NCBI RefSeq assembly: GCF_018320785.1
Contig: NC_054869.1
Coordinates: forward strand, 16,688,698-16,752,697
Direction: 5' to 3'
DNA from: Cheilinus undulatus
Taxonomy: Eukaryota > Chordata > Actinopteri > Labriformes > Labridae
Length of the DNA: 64,000 nucleotides
Positions 14,801-23,600 of this stretch are shown piece after piece. Every line of letters begins with the position of its first letter. Within the stretch, counting starts at the first letter, position 1. The notes beneath the pieces are model-generated. The model was not told where the DNA came from and did not search any database. It worked only from the letters and a program-made list of their open reading frames with translations. Both the position numbers and the translations under genes were made by a program.

Positions 14801-16146
14801 CATGTTTATATACAAACTGCACAAGGGTGCAGGGCCTGTCTTTGAAGTTTGCCTGCTCTCTCCTGTGCATGTGTGCCAGGGTACTCCAGCTTCCTCCCAT
14901 CAACAAAGACATGCTCTTTAGATTAACTGTGACTCTAAATTGGCTGTAGGTGTGAGTGTGCCTGGTTGTTTGCCCTGCAATTAGTCCAGGGTGTACCTGG
15001 CCTCTTGACCAATGACAGCTGCGATAGGCCTCAGCCTCCAGCATTGTAGAAAATGGATGTTTATATACATTTTAAAGTCCAGTTTTCATTGAACCAACAC
15101 AATAACTCGACTGTGTCAAACTGCATGTAAATATACTGACACTTGTGACAATACAACCATGTAAATTCATTACAGATATTGCATTAAAGCATTTTTAGTC
15201 ATAAGTAATAGACCTACGTTGTTTGCCTGCAGGAGCCACAGAGTGATGCCTCCCTACTTTCTTCCCCAGGAAGGTCAGAGAGTAACCGCTCTCAGCTCCA
15301 GAGGAGTTCACATACATTGTGTAAGTTGCTGTTTGTTGCCTCTCACTGCTGCAGTTGTGTTTGACTTCTGTTGGTTAGCATGTGCCAAGGGATCGTTCCA
15401 AAATTTGCTGAGACAAAAGATTAAAAAACATTGTAAATATACTTGTAAGACCAAAAGTTTTAATTAATTTTCTAACAGAAAATCATATCTGCCGCATGAA
15501 CTATGGTTCAACTCTGCATTAGTTGCAGATGTCAGAAAGCTCACACAGCAGCTTCACTCACAGAGTGTAATCCTTTTGTCAGGATACTTTGAGCTTCAGG
15601 CTTCTCGGCAGGAATAAAACAAAAATTCACAAAGATTGACCACACGTCAGATTCCTTTCTGAAGTTTTGCTGATTTCACGGTGCCTTGCAAGAACAAATC
15701 ATGCGTGTCACTTTGCAGAAATCAGAATAATCCCTGATACTTTACTAAAAGGTTGTTTAAATTTACCGCAAACTGAGAAATGAATAAAAACATTTGTTTT
15801 TTTTTTAATATTAACTTTATAACAGCCTATGACAACACAGACTAAATATGATTTTTAAATGTTGACAGTTTCTACAGACTTATTTGATCTATTAAGCTCA
15901 AAGAAACACTGCAATTGTTGGAATCATATTTTTCACATAACCCACTGTATATCACAAAGAAATGACACTGCAATCCCCGTTTTCTCAGTATTGTTCAGCC
16001 CTATCTATCATAGCATGTACATGAATCTATCAGAAACACATTGAACTGGAAAACATGATATAGACAATAAAGGAATTACCTGTCTTGGTGGCAGATCTGG
16101 CCCTCCAGTGTGACTGGGTGCAGTTTGGGTGCTGGTATGTGTCCAT
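92..16146 (-). CDS. Kinesin-14 (C-terminal motor, KCBP-like), C-terminus beyond left edge
   Basis: Minus-end-type microtubule motor, expected in the cytoplasm or spindle. Exons read on the minus strand: 16146-16080, 13642-13454, 10914-10807, (10477-10463), 10364-10246, 9956-9864, 9778-9656, 9452-9360, 9225-9165, 9073-8934, 8489-8313, 8142-7979, 7852-7740, 7632-7526, 3008-2909, 2817-2625, 2436-2256, 2172-1935, 252-92. Every junction is GT-AG and keeps phase, giving 814 codons. The first ~550 residues are charged and mostly coiled-coil. The motor starts at [12 protein letters not shown] (~556), with P-loop GQTGSGKT (~638), switch I SSRSH (~766) and switch II DLAGSE (~796). The motor-after-stalk order is typical of kinesin-14. 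Motor wording ([24 protein letters not shown]) is closer to plant and sea-urchin KCBP than to KIFC1 or KIFC3, as I recall them. No MyTH4 or FERM domain is seen upstream. The end of the motor and any calmodulin-binding tail lie outside. The donor at 8934 and the 15-nt exon are the least certain parts. Confidence 0.88.
465..1698. mobile_element. DNA transposon with long terminal inverted repeats
   Basis: The left end (about 465-610) is the reverse complement of the right end (about 1560-1698). Shared stretches include AACATAAACAACATATCAGA and GGTGCTGT(G/A)TAAAA. The terminal repeats are roughly 140 bp, and the whole is 1.2 kb, in the first kinesin intron from the left. The right terminal pattern (CACCCCAACTTTTTTTTAACTGGGTTGTA) resembles a very common fish DNA element that I associate, without certainty, with the Kolobok group. 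No intact transposase is present. Confidence 0.7.
3062..3745. repeat. Two copies of a dispersed repeat
   Basis: The phrase CCATTAGCCCTATCTCCCAA occurs at about 3070 and again at about 3532. The second copy runs on through CTGAAAATTTCATCAAAATC and ends AACCTCCTTGGCGGAAGTAA near 3752. That tail is typical of an abundant fish interspersed repeat. Both copies lie in the kinesin intron between 3009 and 7525. Confidence 0.6.
4560..4900. repeat. Unclassified dispersed repeat, copy 1
   Basis: Shares many short blocks with 23560-24060 and with the reverse complement of 53220-53745: CATCTTGCA, a block around AGTGTCATTTTAGGAGAATGAG, 'TAGCTACxxxT', 'TTTATCAGAACTGG'. No coding potential is seen. It is probably an old nonautonomous transposon. 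Confidence 0.5.
5847..7422 (+). mobile_element. Full-length Tc1/mariner element (copy A)
   Basis: 1,576 bp bounded by TA dinucleotides (5845-5846 and 7423-7424), as expected for Tc1/mariner insertion. Termini are CAGGTGCATCTC and, inverted, AAGGTGCATCTC. Terminal inverted repeats are about 200 bp, including AGAATATCGTGAAAAAGTTC and AAATATTTCA(A/C)xCCTTT. It lies in a kinesin intron with the same orientation as the annexin and opposite to the kinesin. The internal transposase is broken. Confidence 0.88.
6177..7118 (+). pseudogene. Tc1 transposase, dead copy A
   Basis: From [20 protein letters not shown] to HTALMQ-stop the frame is clearly Tc1 transposase. It has an N-terminal paired-like helix-turn-helix region ([15 protein letters not shown]), the second catalytic Asp in [13 protein letters not shown] and the acidic third position in WPDLNPREN. 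The first catalytic block (normally FSDESKF) holds two stops at 6585-6595. A further stop falls after ENL at 6973, and a frame change lies at 6640-6670. It cannot make active enzyme. Confidence 0.88.
7526..10364 (-). CDS. Kinesin coiled-coil stalk exons
   Basis: Ten small exons (61-177 nt) give a nearly continuous Glu/Lys/Arg/Gln/Leu-rich chain, for example [19 protein letters not shown] (9956-9864), [19 protein letters not shown] (9778-9656), [18 protein letters not shown] (9452-9360) and [16 protein letters not shown] (8489-8313). Heptad-like leucine spacing indicates a dimerising coiled coil. Most introns here are short (about 80-200 nt) and in phase 0. In exon 10364-10246 the correct frame starts two bases in ([14 protein letters not shown]). 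Another frame is also open there but does not join in phase. The 3' end of exon 9073-8934 is inferred: the next exon must join in phase 0, which favours a donor at 8933. Confidence 0.85.
10463..10477 (-). CDS. Candidate 15-nt kinesin microexon
   Basis: Flanked by acceptor TATCTTCCTAG and donor GTGAGAAAA. It starts with two bases that complete a codon and ends with one, so it fits exactly between exons 10914-10807 and 10364-10246. Skipping it also keeps the frame, so it would be a cassette of five residues (A-L-G-D-C). The splice signals are good, but so short a segment may arise by chance. Confidence 0.4.
10807..16146 (-). CDS. Kinesin N-terminal exons and start codon
   Basis: The start ATG is at 16146 (context CAGGATGG, a good Kozak match). 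The exon ends at 16080 with donor GTAATT and encodes 22 residues beginning [19 protein letters not shown] acceptor just upstream (exon from 16154) suggests an untranslated first exon further right. Exon 13642-13454 encodes a Pro/Glu-rich 63-residue segment with [19 protein letters not shown]. Exon 10914-10807 encodes a basic, Trp-rich segment ([19 protein letters not shown]). All joins are phase 1. I recognise no domain in this part. The basic Trp-rich stretch could bind lipid, microtubules or calmodulin, but that is inference. Confidence 0.75.
11614..12785 (-). mobile_element. Tc1-like element, second family (copy C), degenerate
   Basis: The ends pair as inverted repeats: TGCCTATAAAAAGTATTCACCC on the left, and GGGGGTGAATACTTAATATAGGCA on the right. 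Minus-strand reading gives Tc1 transposase pieces: a [19 protein letters not shown] block near 12300, [13 protein letters not shown] and [18 protein letters not shown] near 12000-12090. The reading frame is interrupted. Same family as 58530-59825 but opposite orientation; it lies in the kinesin intron between 10915 and 13453. Confidence 0.82.
14840..15056 (+). repeat. Dispersed repeat (copy of 26500-26755)
   Basis: Shares 'CTTCCTCCCA', 'GACTCTAAATT', 'GTCCAGGGTGTACC' and an 'AAATGGATG' end with the copy at 26500-26755. This is a common fish and amphibian interspersed repeat with an ATGGATGG tail. Chance open frames on both strands here are not genes. Confidence 0.65.
15218..15320. other. Exon-like segment open on both strands
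   Basis: On the plus strand, 15233-15320 has acceptor GTTTGCCTGCAG, donor GTAAGT and a stop-free 29-codon frame rich in Ser, Gln and Arg. On the minus strand, 15295-15218 has a weaker acceptor (CTCTGGAG) and donor GTAGGT, and would insert in phase between the first two kinesin coding exons. Either may be real. The plus-strand signals are stronger, but no partner exon was found. Confidence 0.35.
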
Positions 16147-16324
16147 CCTGATCTCTAAGGGGAACCAAACTCTCAACAGTGTTTAAATATTAAACCTGCA
16201 CAGATGGAGTTTCATTAGGTAGCGACTTAAACCCCTGTGAGCCTGCAGGTAAAGAGATGCTCCAAACAGTCCTCAGGTTTCCCGTGTGTAAGATACAGAT
16301 TGTAACTGGATGCCCCCTGTCATA

Positions 16325-16371
16325 TTCACACACACTCACACACACACACACACACCCACACACACACACAT
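16325..16371. repeat. CA microsatellite
   Basis: Interrupted (CA)n tract of about 45 bp, just upstream of the kinesin first coding exon. Confidence 0.9.
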
Positions 16372-16839
16372 AAAGTTAATGTACACACTTATTTAACTCC
16401 TTCTCTCTTGTTTCTGTTTGTTTTCCTGGAGATCCCACACCTTCCTGAGTCGTCAGGGTGGAGCAATGCAGTTGAAAAGTTGCACCTATGTCCAGGTGAA
16501 ATGTACAGCGGACAGTCAGGATATCTTCTTTTGATTGATTGATTGTTTTATTGGAGAGCAAATTAAAAATTCTGGCCTTACCTAAAAAATAGATACAGTA
16601 CTGAGCAGAACTTATAGGCAAAAATTGAGGCTGAAGTAAGGTGTGGCAGGTAAGTTGCCTAAGAGCACCATCAGGCAGGAGGGAGGATAAACACAACCCC
16701 ATTAATGCTCTGGATGTCCTTGCTTGCTGTCATGGGGAAATTATCTGTTGAAAAAATTACAAAGTCCACACCCAGGCAGTGGGGTTGCCACAAGCCCCGG
16801 ATGCCTGAAAACCACCAGCAGTTGGAGTAATATTGTCAG

Positions 16840-17432
16840 ATTTTTTTATCACCCCTAGTTTGAAGAAAAGATTTCTGCAGGTCTCACAGGCCTGCTGGAG
16901 AAAGTGTGGAGAGCAGGATGTTGATCATACCCATGTTTTCTGGCATTGTATGAAAATAACTACATATTGGGAAGAAGTAGGGAAATGAATGAAAGCAATA
17001 TTAGGATATGAGCTTCCCATGACTTTTGAGGTATTACACCTGGGTAATTCAATACAAGAAAACTTACAAGCTAAAGACATATACTTGGCTGAAATACTTC
17101 TTGCAGCATGAAAGAAGGCTATTACAAGGCAATGGTGTAAGCAGGACCCCCTCAATCAGAAAAAACTGGCTGGAAATTGTGGAATGAATACATGATATGG
17201 AGAAATTTACACATGCTTTACAGCTTCAACAAGATTCAAGCACCCAATAGTGGGAAAAATGGAACAAATATAAATCTGTTCACATAACATGAAAAGAATG
17301 GACAGCTTCAATGGAGGCTAAATGGGTGACTCCTTTCCGACACCAGGATTTGTTTGCATGTTTGTATGTTTTGTTTTTGTTGTTATTGTACAAAAAAAAG
17401 GCAAATAAAATTTAAGTAAACAAAAAAAAAAC
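16840..17432 (+). mobile_element. L1-type LINE 3' end (ORF2 C-terminus, A-rich tail)
   Basis: Broken frames read as the C-terminus of an L1-clade ORF2: a cysteine/histidine block (CGEQDVDHTHVFWHC-like), then ILGYELPMTFEVLHLGNS and KKAITRQWCKQDP, with stops between. It ends in AATAAAATTTAAGTAAAC plus an A run at about 17432. It is a 5'-truncated, dead insertion between the kinesin and the annexin. Confidence 0.75.
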
Positions 17433-19890
17433 ACCAGCAGTTTTTTGGCATATTACCAGGAGTGAAAGGTCCGGACAAATGAGATGCCATCGAGCTTGAC
17501 CTTGGCTACCAAGCTCGACACACATATGTCAAGCTTGACTCTGTCCACCACCCCCTCTCCAGCCCTGGCCTAGTGGCTAAGACAGTGGCACGTCGGGCCC
17601 CGAGGTAGATCGTTAGCACCCTACAGGCCCAAACCACAAGCACATAACTGTATTTCTGTATTAAATTTAATTTCAGGGTCATTGCTGCTGCGAGTATATG
17701 TTGTACTCTATTGTTGTATAGTTTGAGGCCTCTCTTTGAGGATTTATGTTCATTTTTTAACCAAAAGCTATATTTGAAACCTTTGTATGACAGCTTGAGC
17801 ATCTGTTTCACACACCTTACTTAGAGATAAACCCTCCCTTGATGCCACTTTAATGAAAAACCAGCTTTTCTGAGATTGAAAATAAACCCTGTCCTGACAA
17901 GGTTCCACCATGGATAAATACAGTCACCCAATCAAATTAACAGTTGATTTTAGTCCAATTTGTCAATAAAAAAAAATCATCCATCTATTGCCAAAGAGAT
18001 GCCATGACAACATGTTGGTTTGTACAAACTGTCCTTTTAGTCACAACATCTAAGATGTATTTCAAAACTTTTAAAGACGTCATTAGGAGCAGGAGTAGTC
18101 TTGATTGTCGGACTTACTCTGTGATGACAGTGTGACTCAACTCCGATGATGCAATCATCGAAATGTATGATTACCCTCTCTCCTAATCTCAGCCTGTGAG
18201 AACATTACCCTCTGTTGAGGCATGCAGGTAGCGTCCCGCCTCAGGCTGTGCTGCCATGACAACACACCACACCTTGAGACGACTCATGACCTCATTGCAT
18301 AGAGGTGAAGGCTCATCAGAAGAATGCAGAGGTGGTCTTTGGTATGTACAGGTACAGCGCCAAGGTGAACATAGATCAGAAGGAGACATATAGTAGATCC
18401 ATGCTGGGTCGTTGATTTGATTATTGTTTGGGATCAGCTCTGATAAGAGAGGAGAGATAACAGCAGGAATGTCAACAGATAGGTCAGGCTTCATACTTTC
18501 TTCTAGCAAGAAGCAACAGCATACCATCTCTTATGATTGGATTTCTTGGCTTTTACATTAGAGCTGGAGTTAACGACATTGTCTGCGACAATCTACTGAT
18601 CTTAACAGGACAATCAACAAAGAGAGCTACAGCTACAGCTACAGGGACTGCTTAATGGAAGTCTTACATTTGCAGTAGATTTGCATAAAATCCAGCAGTA
18701 TAAACAAATGACTTACAAAACATTGATTTTACTGTTGTGCTGTTTAACCATTGTGTAATGATTCATTTCTTGCTGGACAACAATTTTACACGTTTAATGT
18801 AAATTTTAGATATCTCAATTTTGGAAAAATCAGCTGAATTAGTTGAGGTTTGCCTACTCTGTGAAAGCGAAAAAGCTAAACCTGCCAAAACTTTGTTGAA
18901 ATGGATTACGTCAAAGTTTTTGAGTAGTGGAAATAGTTTTTTGAGTAATCATTGCTCGTATATTTATGTTGGGTTAAATTGTGAAATCCATCTCAAGAAA
19001 AAATGTTTAAGTATTTTTCTTGAAGCTAAATGGACTTTTTCTAGTGCAATTTTCCCTTATTTCTAGTACATATTTCAGTCTTAAACATAAATGCCACCAT
19101 AAGTAGTCCCACTCAAAGAACTACAAGTGATAGTAAGTGAAAAGTGCACACTGAACTAAGAAACCCTTCACCATTACACTAAGTACACCACCCACAGTTT
19201 ATTTTAGTTACTCCTCACAGGCAGGACTTTTCTAAATGAGTCAGTAACTTTACTCATAGTACAAAAGGCATTCTGGGAAAACTCTGCAGATGAAGGGATG
19301 ATTGTCAAATAATTTGAGTACAGTGACAAAAAAAACCTTAGAATGATTAAATATTGTTTAATTAAAACTAAAAATGTGCTAGTCAACTCAGAGAAATAGA
19401 GCTGAAATATCTCATGATTATTTAAGTTAACACAACTCTTTTTTAAAAGTTTCAACTGTTCTGTCTTACAGTATATAGCAAATACAGCTGATCACAGAAA
19501 CATTCATTCAAACCTGTAAATCTGTTGGTATGACAGCTGTACACAGAGCAGATCCTGTGTCTATTTTGGGGATGCCGAACTAAAAATCCCTCGATAAGTA
19601 CCTAAATAAAACAAATTGAGTCATAAACTTACAGCTGCCTCGGTTGTATTTAAGGTAGGCCTATCTGTGATTTTCCACGAGATCCCTCTTTTATTATAAG
19701 AGCTACAGCCTGAGAGTTTAGCAGCATCTGTTTTCAAGTAAGCAGCGTGGCTGCTTCCAATCTGCTGCAGAAACTCTTCCTTGTTTTACGCATAGCGTGC
19801 GTCTTGGACGGAGCTGCGTTCACGTACTGCTGCTGCACGCAGCTGTGCAGAGGAGTATGGGTGGATCCGTTACTTGGTGGGGTTTATCGT
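17433..19890. other. Intergenic, kinesin to annexin A1
   Basis: No gene is supported. A tRNA-like stretch (CCTAGTGGCTAAGACAGTGG, about 17570) may be a SINE head. An open minus frame at 18189-18527 (112 codons) has no recognisable family or splice support. AT-rich sequence follows to the annexin promoter. GC rises from about 19740, consistent with a promoter flank. Confidence 0.5.
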
Positions 19891-19893
19891 GAG

Positions 19894-19902
19894 TATAAAT
19901 AA
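19894..19902 (+). promoter_or_regulatory. anxa1: TATA box of annexin A1
   Basis: TATAAATAA lies about 75 bp upstream of a strong GTAAGT donor at 19971, so transcription should begin near 19922-19930. This gives an untranslated first exon of about 45 nt. Confidence 0.7.
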
Positions 19903-19924
19903 ACTCTCCTTGTCCCTACAAAGT

Positions 19925-19970
19925 CCCTGGAAACTTAGTGAGACTAACTTTACCTCTCAAAGGCCAAACG
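19925..19970 (+). other. anxa1: Annexin A1 untranslated exon 1 (approximate 5' end)
   Basis: The exon ends CCAAACG, then GTAAGTCG at 19971. The next exon opens after TTTTTTACAG at 20622 and carries 12 untranslated bases before ATG. A non-coding first exon is usual in annexin genes. The 5' end is inferred from the TATA position. Confidence 0.6.
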
Positions 19971-20634
19971 GTAAGTCGTTTTCGTTTGATATAAACCTTA
20001 GTGCTTTACTGTGACTTTTAATTTGGTCTTTAATTATTGGTAAAGTTTGAAAAAGTGTCTGTATCCACCTCTGCTTCACGGATGCAACGTATGAGGGTGT
20101 GGTTGGGGGAAAAATGGCGATAGTTTTAAGATGTAAAACTCTGAAAGTGATGGGATGACTTAAGCTAGAAAAATGTTTGTAACTAAACGTGGTGTGGGAA
20201 TAAATAGGTGATTAGATATGTAGCCAAAAAGTTGGTTAGTTCGCGTGGGTGTGGCTAGTCTGTCTCCACATGCTTGCCATCATGGAAAACCACATAACAT
20301 AAACCTACAGTAAATATTGCAGAAGCCTGAGCTCTTTAAAAGTGGATAAATAAATAATAATTACATTTATTCTGCCTGTAAGTCTTCTGTAACGTATGGC
20401 AGAGTTAGCTGTAGAAGGGGGAACAATACAAGCAATACAATCAATGATAAAGTGATCATATCTTCTTTGACTACAGAAATGATAAACTGACTTTGATTAA
20501 ATCCAAAAATCCACTTCTCTTTCTCAAAACCTCTACAGGTTAACGTTTCAACAATGCAGACAATACTCTTTTCAACACATCAGAACTGAAATCTTTTCTT
20601 GTCTGCGCTTTCTTTTTTACAGACAGACCCCACC

Positions 20635-23600
20635 ATGAGTCTAGTTTCAGCCTTCCTGCAGCAGACCATTTACATGGGCATGCCTGATGACTCAGTACGT
20701 ACTGTTACTTTGTGGTTCTGTTCCAGTTGCTAAGGCCAACAAGCTTGTTTTTTTTCTCCTTTTTTTCTCTTCCTGTGGTATGTTGGGGTGGAAAAATTTA
20801 TCAGGCGGAGTTTAGAGCGAGGAGAGAGAGCGGTGAGAGGGAAGAGAATGAATGAGTTTAGAGGCAGAAGGAGTGAGGAGAAAGAGGAGAGTCTCTTAAC
20901 AGAAAGATAAAATGAAAACACTAATTAAGTGGCAGACAGACCAGACTATAACATTATCAGCAGTGAGAGGGATGACCACGCCGAAGTCTTGTGAGGGTGT
21001 GAGTCATAGAAGCAGGAATTTGAGCCCCTCCCTTTATGAACTCTGCAAACAGAACAAAATGCCACTTCCGCTTTCTTAAAGTGAACTACTGGAAAGTTGC
21101 ACAAGTTTATCCTACATGATTTAAGTCTGTGCCCACTCTTCTTTTGATATTCACTGACCCACACGAGGCTTTTCAAATGCAATCACAATGGTACTTGGAT
21201 AAGTGGAAGTGTTGCTGTAAGGTAAAAGCCCAAAAATGTCCCAATTCTCTCTCTTTTATATATATATATATTTTTTTTTCTTGCTGATTGATTTAAAAGA
21301 CATGCAGCGCCAGAATGAAAAGAAAAAAAGGAAATAGCTGTTTTTCCATATAAGGCAAGGTGATGCACGTTTCTAGGCAGAGCTCAAGTATTTACCAAAC
21401 ACACAGTAATCCGTGCTGTGCATCTCTCAGATCAGTAAGAACGAGGGTACGGTGACCGCAGCACCCAACTTCAGCCCAGATGGAGATGCAGCAGTCTTGG
21501 ATAAGGCCATCAAGACGAAAGGTGAACTAAAACACACCCACATAGACGCTCTGAAGCGTGTGTTAGCATGTCATACCCTTGCAGTGTGCTTCCTCAAGAA
21601 GTAAGCCACTCCAGAATCTGCCATTAACTCCCTCTGCTGGCCAGAAATCACCATAACTACACAGACTTTTCTTTGCACAAGTGACAGGCAACTTTAATCC
21701 CAACTGGATTAAATTAAAACCTCTGCAAATTAGAATTTAACTTAACAATGTGGCCTGTGTGCAGGAGTGGATGAGAACACCATCATTGAAATTCTGGTGA
21801 AGAGAAGCAACGAGCAGAGGCAGCAAATCAAAGAGGCTTACCTGAGGGCCAGCGGCAAGGTAGTACAAACTTAAGCAAATGTTTTCATTGCACACACTTT
21901 GTGTTTTCTTTCAAGCTTGATCAGACTTGCTTACTTGTTTGTTGCTCTCTTGCAGCCTCTGGATTCAGCTCTTAAAAGTGCTCTGAAGGGCGATCTTGAG
22001 GATGTGGTGCTGGCTCTGCTTAAAACACCAGCACAGTATGATGCCCAGCTGCTGAAAGGAGCTATGAAGGTAAACGCTCACACATTTTTTTGCTGCATCA
22101 TCATGTGTTATTTTTGGGCCCGTAGTGACATCCACCCATTTCCACGTATTCATGTATTGTGTTCTTATCAGCAGGGTGAGGTGCATTTTGTTTGATTTGG
22201 ATGCCTGAAGAGTATGCTGTCTCTCTGCCTGTTAATCTGCTGTTTGTGCATTTTTTATTTAAGGGCATTGGAACAGATGAGGATACCCTGATAGAGATTA
22301 TGGCTTCCAGGACCAACAGAGAGATCCTGGATATAAAGAAAGCCTACAAAGAAGGTGTGTACCAACACGTTTGAAGCAGCTTTACTTTCATCATACTGGT
22401 GTGAGAGAATGAGCAATCAAAAAAGTCCTTGTTGAAACTCCTTATCTTATTTTTGCATTTTATATTTCTTCTCCAAGAATACAAGAAGGATCTAGAGGAC
22501 GACATCAAAGGTGACACAAGCGGAGATTTCAGGACTGCCCTCTTTGAACTGTGCAAGGTTTGTGCTTATACACATGTTAGTGTGTGTTTCACATTGCAGT
22601 TGCAGGAATTTGCAGAGATATTAAGCACAGAGACTTCTTATCCACAGCACCAGGATGCATTAATATCTGAGGCAACATTACACTACCAACCGTGGCTTTA
22701 TGGTGACAGTGGTTTATAAAAAAACAAACTCACTCCCTTAATGTACATAGACATCTCATACAGCAAGGGTCAACATTTAGGCCCTTTATGGCTTTAACCT
22801 GGGCATTTAACAAGGAGACACATAGATGATGCTGATTCAATGTAATGAACATCTGTCACATCTCAGGTAAACTCAACAGCTACAGTGTGACAGCACAAGA
22901 TAAGAAAACAAACTTGTGTGGAATAAACAGCAGAATGTCAGTGTTTAACAGTCTAATCTTGTAGTTAAAACTGTAAATCAGGGATGCAGTAGCCCTAAGG
23001 GTCCACGATCACGCCGGCGTGATTTCATCATGCGCTACTTTTCTCACATGACAGCATGAAAACAAAGCCACATTTGGCATTGCAATCAAGAAAGCATGAT
23101 CTTTATGCTTTTCAGTTTTTGTTTGATGTCAATAGGCCAAAAATACAGGAAATATGATCATTTTAATTTGATATAAAAATTTATGTTACACATAGGGGTA
23201 ACATTAATAATATTGTTTTAAACAACAATTTATAAAAATCAATTTTTATTGGGTGTTGTGTTTTTTGCAGGCCCTATATCTAATACAGTAAATTAAACTT
23301 AAAAGAAATAGTTTTCATTTTAAAAAGTTGAGATGGTGCCGAAAAAGATGATACTAAACATGAGCATGGTATACATTTTCTGAGTGGTTTATTTTGTCAA
23401 GAGAAAATTAACAAAATGCCAAAATAGCCAGTGGACCTCTAAGGGTTAAAACGGGTATAGAGTAATGATGTCATCCAAATTAAAGCATCAGTGTATCACA
23501 CTACTTATTACAAATGTCTATGAACCTTGCAAAGCAAAATACATTGGCCAGATCCCATGTTTGTCATCAGGCAAATCCATCTTGCAGTGCTACAATCTGT

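Noticed and set aside
18189-18527. 112-codon minus-strand open frame
   Set aside because: No recognisable domain, no clear splice pairing with the kinesin exons, and composition like its surroundings. Kept only as an intergenic note.
21521-21604. Extension of annexin exon 3 into [13 protein letters not shown]
   Set aside because: Open by chance. The GTGAAC donor at 21522 joins the next exon to give [12 protein letters not shown], the conserved annexin sequence.
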